A DNA stretch of 10,487 nt from Pseudomonadota bacterium (lineage in GTDB: Bacteria; Pseudomonadota; Gammaproteobacteria; Pseudomonadales; Azotimanducaceae), in NCBI GenBank assembly GCA_009936895.1, contig JAACDS010000220.1:1-10487 (forward strand), in the 5' to 3' direction. Positions 1 through 7,749 of the stretch are shown here, in pieces; within the stretch, counting starts at the first letter, position 1, and each line of letters starts with the position of its first letter. Below the pieces are notes generated by a model. The model saw only the letters and a program-made list of their open reading frames with translations, was not told the DNA's origin and searched no databases. The position numbers and the translations under genes were made by a program.

Positions 1-449
1 CCGCCGACAGTCTGTCCGGCGAGGCTCAGTGGTCGGTGACACCGGCAGATTTCGATACCGGTGCTCGGCTGTACGCTCCCATGAGCATCCGCCTCTACGT
101 CGCCGAGAGTCTTACGTCGACACCCGAGCGCCGGGTGTTTGCCTTGTGGCAGAAACCATTATTCGGCAATGCCTTAGAGTTGGTAACCGGAGTAGAACGC
201 TTGGCCCTGCGTTACGGGGCTTGGCGGAGCGGGGTTGCCGATGGTGTCGCTCATGGCGTTCAGATAGGGTATTTCGACGCGGCTAACTTGCCCCAAGATG
301 CCCGCGTCGCGCTGTTGCAGGTAAATCTGTATCTGGCCAGCCATCTGTCGTCGGATCAGCCTCGCTGGATGCCCATCGCCCTTGCCTTGCCGCTCACTTC
401 GGCGCCGCCTCCTCAGCCTGGACTGTGGTGTTGTCTCGAACAAAGGTGA
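1..449 (+). CDS. PilW-like type IV pilus minor pilin, C-terminal part (5'-truncated by window edge)
   Basis: The frame is open from base 3 to a TGA at 447-449 (148 residues), so the gene starts upstream of the window; the in-frame GTG at 36 is internal. There is no N-terminal pilin helix in view. The recognisable part is a run like the PilW C-terminal region: an 'ELVTGVERLALRYG' stretch (about 174-215), matching the usual PilW 'ELV-GVE-L-v-YG' block, followed about 30 residues later by a hydrophobic strand 'ARVALLQVNLYLAS', like the PilW 'V-AVRVSLLLRS' block. In that family the protein is a minor pilin that primes assembly of type IV pili at the inner membrane. The overlap with a second pilin-like gene fits a minor-pilin operon (fimT/pilV/pilW/pilX order). 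Alternatives are the GspJ or PpdB type of pseudopilin. Assignment is by motif and context only. Confidence 0.6.
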   Translation, partial: ADSLSGEAQWSVTPADFDTGARLYAPMSIRLYVAESLTSTPERRVFALWQKPLFGNALELVTGVERLALRYGAWRSGVADGVAHGVQIGYFDAANLPQDARVALLQVNLYLASHLSSDQPRWMPIALALPLTSAPPPQPGLWCCLEQR

Positions 450-871
450 GCGGCTCGGGATCGACTCAAGGCGGCATGGTCTTGATCGCTGTGATGAGTC
501 TGATTCTGATCTTGAGTGTGCTGGCTTCCAGCGCGGGCCAGCAGATGCAATGGCTGCTGCAGACGGCGACCCAATCGATGAGCCAAGGTCGTGAGCAAGC
601 GCTGCAGCGCGTCCTGATTGGCGTCCTATACGACTTAGAGGTGGGTTTTTTGAACGCAGATACCGACAGTGGGGTATGCCACTGGATAGCGCCGGATGTG
701 TGCGTTCGTTTCTATCCGCAGCTGTCGTCGGATCTCGTCTGGCGGTTCGTGCTGGTGCGGCAGCAGGCCGATGGCTCTCAGAGCCTGTTGTTTGAGGGAT
801 GGCTGCGCCGACGCATCGAAGCACCTTACGGGGTGGCGGCGCTTTGGTTCGCCTCGCCACCCTCTCAATAA
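425..871 (+). CDS. PilX/GspK-like minor pseudopilin (small prepilin-like protein)
   Basis: This encodes 148 residues when started at GTG 425. A short leader with Arg5 and Lys7 ends in Gly16-Gly17. It is followed by a hydrophobic helix (MVLIAVMSLILILSVLA, residues 18-34), the layout of a type IV prepilin cleaved by the prepilin peptidase PilD. The mature fifth residue is not Glu, as in PilX, GspK and other tip subunits that lack Glu5. Two cysteines, C85 and C93, could form a disulfide. The rest is a short globular domain of about 110 residues, smaller than typical PilX or GspK; the size and Cys-containing stretch also recall YgdB (DUF2509) of the E. coli ppdA-ppdB-ygdB-ppdC cluster. The start is uncertain: GTG 428, TTG 431 and GTG 446 are in frame. 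GTG 446 would overlap the upstream stop as GTGA but would lose the basic leader residues. No clear ribosome binding site is seen. Probable role: minor pilin at the pilus or pseudopilus tip. Confidence 0.6.
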   Translation: MVLSRTKVSGSGSTQGGMVLIAVMSLILILSVLASSAGQQMQWLLQTATQSMSQGREQALQRVLIGVLYDLEVGFLNADTDSGVCHWIAPDVCVRFYPQLSSDLVWRFVLVRQQADGSQSLLFEGWLRRRIEAPYGVAALWFASPPSQ

Positions 872-877
872 GCGATC

Positions 878-3667
878 TTAGCTTGCGTTACTCAGTGCCT
901 CGATTTGTCCCTCTAGGGTGCGCAGCGTAGCCTGCAGTTCGTCCGCTCGGGTGCGCTCCTTGGCCACTACGGCTTCGGGTGCCTTGGCAACGAAGGCTTC
1001 GTTACCCAGTTTTTTCTCGATTTTCTCCAGCTCTTGCTGTGCCTTGCCCACTTCTTTGTTGATGCGAGCACGCTCTGCGTCCAAGTCAATCAGACCGGCT
1101 AAGGGCACCATGACCCTCAGTTCGCCCACCAAGCTCAGTGCATTAAGCGGCGGCTCGGTGTCGTCAGTGAGCCACTCGATTGATGTGACATTCGCTAGCC
1201 GTGCCAGCATGTTTTCGGCTTGCTCCGCATTGCTGCGGTCCGCGCTGTCGCCGCCCTGAAGCAGCAACGGTATCTCTTGGCTGGGTTTGATGTTTGCTTC
1301 ACCGCGAATGGTACGAATGCCAGTAATGACAGACTTAAGCCATTCGATTTGCGCCTCGGCAGAGTCGTTAGCAGGCATGTCGTCCGCGCGGGGATAGGTT
1401 TGCAGCATGATGCTGGCGGCGTCATCGCCGTTGAGCAGTCCCAGCCGGTCTGCCACCTGCTGCCAAAGGGTTTCGGTAATAAACGGCATCACCGGGTGGG
1501 CTGTGCGCAGGAGCACCTCCAATACCTGCAGCAGGGCTCTTTGGGTTCCCGCTCGCGCAGCGGGATTCGCTTCTTTGTTCCACAACAAGGGTTTGCTCAG
1601 TTCCAAATACCAGTCGCAGTATTCGTGCCAGGCAAATTCGTAAACCGTGTTGGCGTAGATGTCGAACCGGTAGGTGTCCAAGGCAAAACGCGCATCGCTG
1701 ATCATGCGGTGGCACTTGCTCACGATCCACTGGTCGACGGCCCCCGGAGCTGGGGTTACGGCGAGATCAATGTCTTCGGTATTCATCAGCACGAACTTTG
1801 AAGCATTCCAAAGCTTGTTGCAGAAGTTGCGGTAGCCCTCGATGCGATTGGTATCAAAGCGCACGTCGCGGCCTGTCGTCGCCAGGGCAGCAAAGGTGAA
1901 GCGCAGCGCATCGGTACCGTAGGCTGCGATACCCTCGGGAAAGTCTTTACGTGTTTGCTTCTCAATCCGGCTCGCCATCTTGGGTTGTGTCAAGTTGCTG
2001 GTGCGCTTGGCGATCAGGGAATCCAAGTCGATACCATCAATGAAATCCAAGGGGTCTAGACCGTTGCCCTTGGTTTTTGACATTTTCTGGCCTTCGGCGT
2101 CTTTGATCAGGCCGTGGATGTACACCGTGTGGAACGGAATCTTGTCGGTAAAGTGCAGGGTCATCATGATCATTCGGGCGACCCAAAAGAAAATGATGTC
2201 GTGCCCGGTGATCAGCGTGTTGGTGGGCAGAAAACGCTCCAGTTCGGGCGTCTCTTCCGGCCAACCTAAGGTGGCGAAGGGCCACAGTGCGGAAGAGAAC
2301 CAGGTTTCCAGCACATCGTCGTCTTCGCTCAGCGCAATGTCATCCCCCAGTCCGTACTTTTGTCTGACCTTGGTCTCATCTTCGGCCACATAGACGTTGC
2401 CTTGGTCGTCGTAAAACGCAGGAACCCGATGCCCCCACCATTGTTGACGGCTGATGCACCAATCCTTGAGGTCGCGCATCCACGCAAAATAGGTGTTTTC
2501 GTACTGCTTGGGTACAAATTGAATGTCGCCGTTTTCCACCGCCGCGATGGCGGGTTCGGCCAGTGGCCCAATTTTTACAAACCACTGGTCGGTTAGCAGG
2601 GGTTCGATGATGGCATTGGAGCGATCGCCCCGAGGCACCATGAGCTTGTGATCCTTGATTTCGTCCAGTAACCCCAAAGCGTCCAGATCCGCAACGACTT
2701 GCTTGCGCGCCGCAATACGATCCAAACCCTGATATGCCTCGGGTGCGGCGTCGTTAATGGCGGCTTCTGGCGTGAAGATGTTGATCAGCGGCAAATCGTG
2801 GCGAGCGCCCATCTCGTTATCGTTAAAGTCGTGTGCCGGGGTGATTTTTACGCAGCCGGTACCGAATTCACGATCCACATAGTCATCGGCAATCACAGGG
2901 ATGGTCCGGCCGACCAGAGGTAGCACGATATGCTGCCCAACAAGGTCTGCGTAGCGTTCGTCTTCCGGGTGTACGGCGACAGCCGTATCGCCCAGCATGG
3001 TTTCGGGCCGGGTTGTGGCGACAACCAAGTAATCTTTGCCGTCCAGGGTTTTCGCCCCGTCTGCCAGTGGGTAGCGGAAGTGCCACAGGTGGCCCTGTTC
3101 TTCGTTGTTCTCTACTTCGAGGTCAGAAATCGCGGTGCCAAGGGCCGGATCCCAGTTGACCAGCCGCTTGCCACGATAAATCAGGCCCTCGTCGAACAGT
3201 CCTATAAACACCTGCTGCACGGCGGTGGCGTAGCCTTCGTCCATGGTGAAGCGCTCTCGAGACCAGTCAATACTGGACCCCATGCGGCGGATTTGTTTTG
3301 AAATGGTGCCGCCGGATTCTTCCTTCCAAGCCCATACGCGGTCGATGAACTTGTCCCGACCCAAACCATGGCGGTTCAGATTTTCTTCAGCGAGTTGACG
3401 CTCCACCAGCATTTGAGTCGCGATGCCCGCGTGATCGGTACCCATTTGCCACAGTGCGCCAGCGCCCTGCATGCGCTGATAGCGAATCAGCGTGTCCATC
3501 AAGGTTTGGTTAAAGGCGTGTCCCATATGCAGGGTGCCGGTAACGTTGGGCGGTGGAATGAGTATGCAATAACCGTCGCCACTGTCGCTGGCTTTGAAAA
3601 AATCTGCCTTTTCCCAGTGCGTGTAAAGGCTCTGCTCAATGGCTTCCGGATTGAAGTTATTGTCCAT
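878..3667 (-). CDS. valS: Valyl-tRNA synthetase (ValRS, EC 6.1.1.9)
   Basis: This cytoplasmic class I aminoacyl-tRNA synthetase charges tRNA-Val with valine and hydrolyses mischarged Thr-tRNA-Val. It has 929 residues, near the usual bacterial length of about 950, and is complete. The HIGH signature is HMGH (residues 47-50), preceded by PPPNVTGTL. The KMSKS signature is KMSKT (528-532). The CP1 editing domain carries TTRPET (218-223) and TPAHDFND (276-283), whose Asp280 is likely the conserved editing-site aspartate. The C-terminal 65 residues or so are Glu/Lys/Ala-rich and heptad-like, matching the tRNA-binding coiled-coil arm specific to ValRS. The ATG at 3667 gives the typical N-terminus with the IEQ-LY-HWEK block; the ribosome binding site is weak. 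It lies 33 bp downstream of holC and ends 6 bp from the convergent pilin gene's stop codon. Confidence 0.99.
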   Translation of the reverse strand: MDNNFNPEAIEQSLYTHWEKADFFKASDSGDGYCILIPPPNVTGTLHMGHAFNQTLMDTLIRYQRMQGAGALWQMGTDHAGIATQMLVERQLAEENLNRHGLGRDKFIDRVWAWKEESGGTISKQIRRMGSSIDWSRERFTMDEGYATAVQQVFIGLFDEGLIYRGKRLVNWDPALGTAISDLEVENNEEQGHLWHFRYPLADGAKTLDGKDYLVVATTRPETMLGDTAVAVHPEDERYADLVGQHIVLPLVGRTIPVIADDYVDREFGTGCVKITPAHDFNDNEMGARHDLPLINIFTPEAAINDAAPEAYQGLDRIAARKQVVADLDALGLLDEIKDHKLMVPRGDRSNAIIEPLLTDQWFVKIGPLAEPAIAAVENGDIQFVPKQYENTYFAWMRDLKDWCISRQQWWGHRVPAFYDDQGNVYVAEDETKVRQKYGLGDDIALSEDDDVLETWFSSALWPFATLGWPEETPELERFLPTNTLITGHDIIFFWVARMIMMTLHFTDKIPFHTVYIHGLIKDAEGQKMSKTKGNGLDPLDFIDGIDLDSLIAKRTSNLTQPKMASRIEKQTRKDFPEGIAAYGTDALRFTFAALATTGRDVRFDTNRIEGYRNFCNKLWNASKFVLMNTEDIDLAVTPAPGAVDQWIVSKCHRMISDARFALDTYRFDIYANTVYEFAWHEYCDWYLELSKPLLWNKEANPAARAGTQRALLQVLEVLLRTAHPVMPFITETLWQQVADRLGLLNGDDAASIMLQTYPRADDMPANDSAEAQIEWLKSVITGIRTIRGEANIKPSQEIPLLLQGGDSADRSNAEQAENMLARLANVTSIEWLTDDTEPPLNALSLVGELRVMVPLAGLIDLDAERARINKEVGKAQQELEKIEKKLGNEAFVAKAPEAVVAKERTRADELQATLRTLEGQIEALSNAS

Positions 3668-3700
3668 GATGACTCTGATAATGCTCTTTAGAAACGGTGG

Positions 3701-4156
3701 TTACTGATCCCAGTCTTCCAATGCATGGTGGTGCAGTGGATAACCCCGTTGACGGTAAAATTTGTAGTGTTCGCGCCGTAGCGCCTTGCTCTCATCGACG
3801 ATGATTTCAGCGACTCGGTCGAAGCGACCAAAAAAGCTCGGTACATCGCTGCCCAGATTGATCAGTAAGCCTGTGTCGTGGCTGGGCCCTTGCCAGCCAA
3901 TGTGCACGGGGTGTTGGTCGCGGACACTCTCCTGAGATCCCACTTGCTCGAGACCATCAATGATCGCGTGGGGTACCAGGCGATGTTTCGGGTAGTCCCA
4001 CATGAGTTCATCGATGACCGTGGCCTGTCGTTGATCATCCACTCGAACGTGAACAACCAGCCCGCTGCTCAAGGCCTTCAGGCACAGGCGACAGGTAAAG
4101 CGCAGGCTGGCCTCTAGGTCTTTATCGGGTAGCTGATAAAAGTCGACGCGAGTCAT
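3701..4156 (-). CDS. holC: DNA polymerase III subunit chi (HolC)
   Basis: This is a small soluble subunit of the replicative polymerase clamp-loader assembly. In the family, chi pairs with psi (HolD) and binds the C-terminal tail of SSB, linking the holoenzyme to single-stranded DNA. At 151 residues it is close to the E. coli protein (147). Family features are the N-terminal 'VDFYQL' strand, an early cysteine-containing helix (FTCRLCLKAL), and the 'D-LMW-YP-HRLVPHA' block, which corresponds to 'LWTFRP-SFVPH' in other chi proteins. The central 'HIGWQGPSHDTGLLINLGSDVPSFFGRFDRVAEIIVD' region and the closing 'RREHYKFYRQRGYPLHHHAL' helix also match. It sits between pepA (20 bp upstream) and valS (33 bp downstream), the standard gammaproteobacterial order, and is probably transcribed with both. 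No holD is in the window; that is normal. Confidence 0.95.
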   Translation of the reverse strand: MTRVDFYQLPDKDLEASLRFTCRLCLKALSSGLVVHVRVDDQRQATVIDELMWDYPKHRLVPHAIIDGLEQVGSQESVRDQHPVHIGWQGPSHDTGLLINLGSDVPSFFGRFDRVAEIIVDESKALRREHYKFYRQRGYPLHHHALEDWDQ

Positions 4157-4176
4157 GTTCCAGATGGCTCGCTCGA

Positions 4177-5628
4177 TTACAGGCCGCTTTCGGCAACAAG
4201 GTAATTGAACAACTGAGCTACGGGCCGACCACTGGACCCCTTGGCCGCACCGTTATGGAAAGAACTGCCTGCGATATCCATATGCGCCCACTTGCAGCCT
4301 TTGACAAAACGCGACAAGAAGCAGGCGGCGGTAACGCTGCCCGCACCACGACCACCGACGTTGGCCATATCGGCAAAGTTTGTGTTCAGACCTGACTGGT
4401 ATTCGTCCCACAGCGGCAGTCGCCAACTGCGATCACCGCTGCGCTCACCGGCTTCGGTAATCGCATCGGCCAAATCGTCGTCGTTAGCGAACAGTCCGCT
4501 GGCGTGACTGCCCAATGCCATAATGCAGGCGCCGGTTAGTGTGGCCACATCGATAATGGCCCGGGGCTTGTAGTTCTGGACATGAGTCAGGGCGTCACAG
4601 AGCACCAGCCGGCCTTCCGCGTCAGTGTTAAGAATTTCGATGGTCTGACCCGATGCGGAGGTGACGATATCGCCGGGCCGACTGGCTCGAGCGCTGGGCA
4701 TGTTTTCTGCGGCAGCGACGACGGTGACCAGATTGATGGGTAGGCGAGCATCGATGGCGGCCTTAGTAACGCCCAGTACAGCGGCAGCCCCGCACATATC
4801 AAATTTCATTTCGTCCATGGTGGGCGGTGGCTTCAACGAGATGCCACCGGTATCGAAGGTAATGCCCTTGCCAACCAAGGCGATGGGTGCCTCATCTTTT
4901 TTGCCGCCGTTATAGCGCAAGATGATCATCTTACCCGGCTGGTCACTGCCCTGAGAGACGGACATAAAGGCGCCCATACCGAGGCTGAGCATTTTCTTTT
5001 CATCCAGTGCCGTCAACGTTACCGCCTTGTCGCGTGCCATCTTGCGCGCCTGAGCCAGCAGGTAAGTGGGTGTGCATACATTGGGTGGTTCGTTGCCCAG
5101 ATCCTTCGCCAAGGTCAAGCCCTCATCCAGCGCAGCGCCAAGCTTGATGGCGGCGCGCAACGCTTTCCGGTCGCCTGGGTTGGCCAGTAATCTCACCCGC
5201 TTCAGACTCACCGGTTGCTTGGGTTTGCTTTTGTAGGCATTGAAGCGATAGCTGGCGTGGCTGATGGCCTGCATGAGCGTCTGGGCCTTCCACGCCACGC
5301 TGTGGCCTTTGATTTTGGTGCCTAACAAGTGCACGGCGGCCTGCGTAATGTTCAAGGCGCTGAGTTTTTGAGCGACCAGCCCTGCAATCTTTCGGTACTG
5401 GCTAGGGCTGCACGAATCGGCTCCGCCGATGATCAGTACCCGGGCGACTGGGCCATCCAAATTCACGCACAAACTTTCACCGGTTTCGTCTTTGAAGTCG
5501 GTGATTGCGCGATTCAGCGTGGCGGTGTTGTTCGTGGCTCTGGCTAAGCGCTTTGCGACGGCTAGGCTAGTGCCCAAACAAGGGGTTCTTAGGGCCGCTA
5601 GATCGCTGTTGGCTGAGGCGTAATTCAT
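4177..5628 (-). CDS. pepA: Leucyl aminopeptidase, M17 family (PepA)
   Basis: This hexameric cytosolic dizinc (or manganese) aminopeptidase removes N-terminal residues from peptides; E. coli PepA also binds DNA in XerCD/cer recombination and carAB control. It has 483 residues against 503 in E. coli. The M17 active site is complete: metal ligands Lys254, Asp259, Asp277, Asp336 and Glu338, plus catalytic Lys266 and Arg340, all in motifs GKGITFDTGG, KFDMCGA and the signature NTDAEGRL (334-341). Each is shifted by exactly 16 from the E. coli numbering, so the shortening is N-terminal to the catalytic domain. The N-terminal domain (about 1-160) is more divergent, as usual, and could bind DNA, but nothing in the sequence proves that. 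It is first in the pepA-holC-valS run. The ATG at 5628 gives a plausible N-terminus, and a weak GGGGAT lies upstream. Unusually, no lptF lies divergently upstream. Confidence 0.97.
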   Translation of the reverse strand: MNYASANSDLAALRTPCLGTSLAVAKRLARATNNTATLNRAITDFKDETGESLCVNLDGPVARVLIIGGADSCSPSQYRKIAGLVAQKLSALNITQAAVHLLGTKIKGHSVAWKAQTLMQAISHASYRFNAYKSKPKQPVSLKRVRLLANPGDRKALRAAIKLGAALDEGLTLAKDLGNEPPNVCTPTYLLAQARKMARDKAVTLTALDEKKMLSLGMGAFMSVSQGSDQPGKMIILRYNGGKKDEAPIALVGKGITFDTGGISLKPPPTMDEMKFDMCGAAAVLGVTKAAIDARLPINLVTVVAAAENMPSARASRPGDIVTSASGQTIEILNTDAEGRLVLCDALTHVQNYKPRAIIDVATLTGACIMALGSHASGLFANDDDLADAITEAGERSGDRSWRLPLWDEYQSGLNTNFADMANVGGRGAGSVTAACFLSRFVKGCKWAHMDIAGSSFHNGAAKGSSGRPVAQLFNYLVAESGL

Positions 5629-5827
5629 GGTTTTTCTATCCCCGGTTTTGGTGTTGGGTTGTGACTGTTAAAAGACTCATGATTGTGGCAGTGATGTCAC
5701 GGCGAAATCGATGCCGCGAACGGGAAGCCAGAAGCAATCGCTGAAGGGGCACAAGATTACCTTGATAGCGGTCGTGGATCTATTGCGTTGGGACAATGTT
5801 GAGGTGAGGTCGCGTCTTGGGCTTGAG
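5629..5827. other. Intergenic region upstream of pepA (199 bp)
   Basis: This gap separates the pepA start from the RDD gene stop and should hold the promoter of the pepA-holC-valS run. I see no well-spaced sigma-70 pair, no clear hairpin terminator for the RDD gene, and no RNA gene. A 66-codon minus-strand reading frame crosses it (5677-5877), but it overlaps the RDD gene's 3' end and has no family features. In many gammaproteobacteria the divergent lptF gene would begin here; it does not. Confidence 0.5.
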
Positions 5828-6277
5828 TTACTCGCGTTCCGGTAAATGTACGACGTAGGTGCTGCTGACCTTGTCATGCCACGTCTGTCTGTCCTTGCCC
5901 AAAAGAAGCCACGCGTAGCCTAAGCCGAAGCAAGCCAATGAGACCGGTGCAATGAGCAGCCGCAGACCGATTTGTTGTAGGTTGGGTAACGCGCCTTTCC
6001 CATTCACGATTCGGATTTTCCAGGCGCGCATGCCCAGTGTTTCGCCCTGTTTTCCCCAGCAATAGCCGAAAAATGCGATTACCTCAGCAAGCAGGGTCAG
6101 TTGGAAGGCCGGTCCAGTTACCACGTCGCCGCTCAGGGGCACCCAGATAAAGCCGGTCAAAAAAAACAGCGCGATAATCAGAAGGCTGTCGTAGAGCATG
6201 GCGCCCAAACGCCGGCCTAGACCGGTAGGATAGGCTTTTTGTGGCGCATTGGCGTTCGGATTTCGGGAGTCCGGCAT
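5828..6277 (-). CDS. RDD family integral membrane protein
   Basis: A 149-residue inner-membrane protein with the RDD fold. A polar N-terminal tail (1-18) leads into 'GLGRRLGAMLYD' (19-30), which carries the family's conserved Arg and Asp. Next come three hydrophobic segments, about 31-48, 58-74 and 103-127. The conserved 'GK-GETLGMRAWKIRIV' loop (75-91) separates the second from the third, and the protein ends with 'DRQTWHDKVSSTYVV', the typical RDD terminus. Molecular function is not established for most members; some have been linked to ion or compatible-solute transport. The ATG lies 3 bp after the thiolase-like gene's stop, so it is likely read from that mRNA and coupled by translation. 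In several gammaproteobacteria an RDD gene lies near the lptFG/pepA region (from memory), so its place beside pepA may be ancestral. Confidence 0.9.
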   Translation of the reverse strand: MPDSRNPNANAPQKAYPTGLGRRLGAMLYDSLLIIALFFLTGFIWVPLSGDVVTGPAFQLTLLAEVIAFFGYCWGKQGETLGMRAWKIRIVNGKGALPNLQQIGLRLLIAPVSLACFGLGYAWLLLGKDRQTWHDKVSSTYVVHLPERE

Positions 6278-6280
6278 GGA

Positions 6281-7738
6281 TTAAAACGTGGCCTCGTGAT
6301 TGGCCAAGTTAACCTGGCGGCCGCAGAATTCCTCGTTTGTCATGCTTTGCAGGAGATCTCGGTCTTCCGATGTGCCCCAGGCACGACGGCCATCGTCAAG
6401 TCGAGCGGCCACAAAGGCCTTGGAGACCCCTTGAGGACCATACATCACACTGTAGCCCTCGACGGTGCCAGCCCCTTGGTGCTCGATTACTACGTCGCGC
6501 TTGAGCGTGGCATCGACTTGATCTTGCAAATCTGCATGCTGGAATGGGCGCTCTGGGGCTTCCGTAGAATAGATGCCGAATGCGTGCTTGGTAATGTATC
6601 CCCCGTTGGCGGTGATCATACCGCGTTTGCCGGGGTTGTCTCTGAGCAGTTGGGCCATGCGAGCGATGGAGTGCATGACGTAGTTGTTCAATGGGCCTCC
6701 GGCAAAGGTCAGCCCACCGGTAACGGTGAGAGGGCGGTTCATGTCGAAACCAAGCTCGCGACAAGCGATTTGCACAGCGACAGGGAAACAGCTGTATATG
6801 TCGATCATATCGATGCTGTTAGGTGTGGAACCCGTGAGTTCCAAACACTTGCCGCCAGCCAAGCGAATGGCCGGAGAGCTGTGGAAGTTGTCTCGATTTG
6901 AGAAGTAGTAGTGGTCTTGGGCATCGGTGCCTGCCCACGGATAGATCCACTTATCCTTGGCGATGCCAAGCGCCTTGGCTTTTTCCTCAGACACCAAAAT
7001 CAGCGCCGCAGCTTGATCCACATTGTTGTTGGAATTCATCAGTTTCGGGTAGGGGAACGATACCGGTCGATTCGAATCAGAGATGGTGCGGATTTCCTCA
7101 GCAGACTTAGCCTCGCGTATCCAAGCGTTGGGGTTGCTGGCGGCAACGTCGCTAAAGCCCGCCCAAAGCTTGGAAATGTGCTCCATATGCGCGTCGACGC
7201 TGAGCCCGCTGGCGTGTCGGAGCGCGGTCTCCATGATCGGATAGATCTGAATCGGCCTGCCTAGGCGAATCGCAATCTCAGCCTCATGACGCATGTCCTT
7301 ATCGGCACCGATCAATCGATCTGGTGTGCCAGGCAGTTCCGCCCAGCCCAGGTCTTGGCTCGCCTTGGCGGCTTTGGCTTGGGTGTTGCCGCATTCGGCA
7401 CCAGTTAAAATGATGATGTCGTGCTGGCCGGATTGGATATCCAGAGCGCTTTGATTCAAGACGGTTTGCACAAAGTTGCCGCCATAGGGAGACAGCACAG
7501 TTTCTGCATTGGGGCTGCCGATGGCCTGAGCAATGGCACGCGCCGGATCCTGATAGGGCCAGATGCCCCGGATAACGCGAACGGAACCGGCGTCGAGCAA
7601 TGCCTTGGAGCCTGCATCCTCTGCTGCGGCGTTTACCGCTTCGATCATCAGCTGAACCGGCTCCTTGGCGGATTCAAAGTCAGTGAAGCGTTGTTCCAAG
7701 TGGCTGATACCAACCAAGACAGAGGTGTGCTGGGTCAT
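6281..7738 (-). CDS. Thiolase-like protein, TLP1-type acetyl-CoA acetyltransferase homologue
   Basis: This 485-residue protein has a thiolase fold (about 1-390) and an extra C-terminal domain (about 395-480; 'VIEHQGAGTVEGYSVMYG' and 'ARLDDGRRAWG'), the layout of thiolase-like protein 1 (TLP1). True thiolases cleave or condense acyl-CoAs using a nucleophilic Cys, a GHP-motif His and a second Cys. Here the nucleophile region reads GGNFVQTVLNQ (86-96) with no Cys; the GHP motif is GGP (347-349); the CxG region is ANGG (377-380) without Cys. The IYSCFP stretch stands where many thiolases have HEAF and resembles SCP-2-type relatives. It may bind acyl-CoA or steroid-like thioesters or need a partner, but ordinary thiolase chemistry looks unlikely. 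I chose the ATG at 7738 because GGAGAG lies just upstream; the upstream TTG at 7750 is partly inside that ribosome binding site. It is followed 3 bp later by the RDD gene. Confidence 0.88.
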   Translation of the reverse strand: MTQHTSVLVGISHLEQRFTDFESAKEPVQLMIEAVNAAAEDAGSKALLDAGSVRVIRGIWPYQDPARAIAQAIGSPNAETVLSPYGGNFVQTVLNQSALDIQSGQHDIIILTGAECGNTQAKAAKASQDLGWAELPGTPDRLIGADKDMRHEAEIAIRLGRPIQIYPIMETALRHASGLSVDAHMEHISKLWAGFSDVAASNPNAWIREAKSAEEIRTISDSNRPVSFPYPKLMNSNNNVDQAAALILVSEEKAKALGIAKDKWIYPWAGTDAQDHYYFSNRDNFHSSPAIRLAGGKCLELTGSTPNSIDMIDIYSCFPVAVQIACRELGFDMNRPLTVTGGLTFAGGPLNNYVMHSIARMAQLLRDNPGKRGMITANGGYITKHAFGIYSTEAPERPFQHADLQDQVDATLKRDVVIEHQGAGTVEGYSVMYGPQGVSKAFVAARLDDGRRAWGTSEDRDLLQSMTNEEFCGRQVNLANHEATF

Positions 7739-7743
7739 GCGTC

Positions 7744-7749
7744 TCTCCA
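7744..7749 (-). promoter_or_regulatory. Ribosome binding site of the thiolase-like gene
   Basis: The minus strand reads GGAGAG, then 5 bases, then the ATG at 7738. This decides the start: a TTG frame opening at 7750 would begin within the binding site itself and would add only four residues (with the sequence M-E-R-R) before the ATG-encoded Met. Confidence 0.75.

Noticed and set aside
174..860. A 228-codon minus-strand open frame opposite the two pilin-like genes
   Set aside because: It is antisense to two frames with pilin features, is rich in Arg, Ser and Pro as shadow frames are, and spans both genes without any family motif.
5677..5877. A 66-codon minus-strand frame in the pepA-RDD gap
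   Set aside because: It overlaps the 3' end of the RDD gene, has no ribosome binding site I can see and no family features.
6239..6901. A 220-codon plus-strand open frame
   Set aside because: It lies wholly opposite the RDD start and the thiolase-like gene, whose motifs are clear; it shows no recognisable domain.
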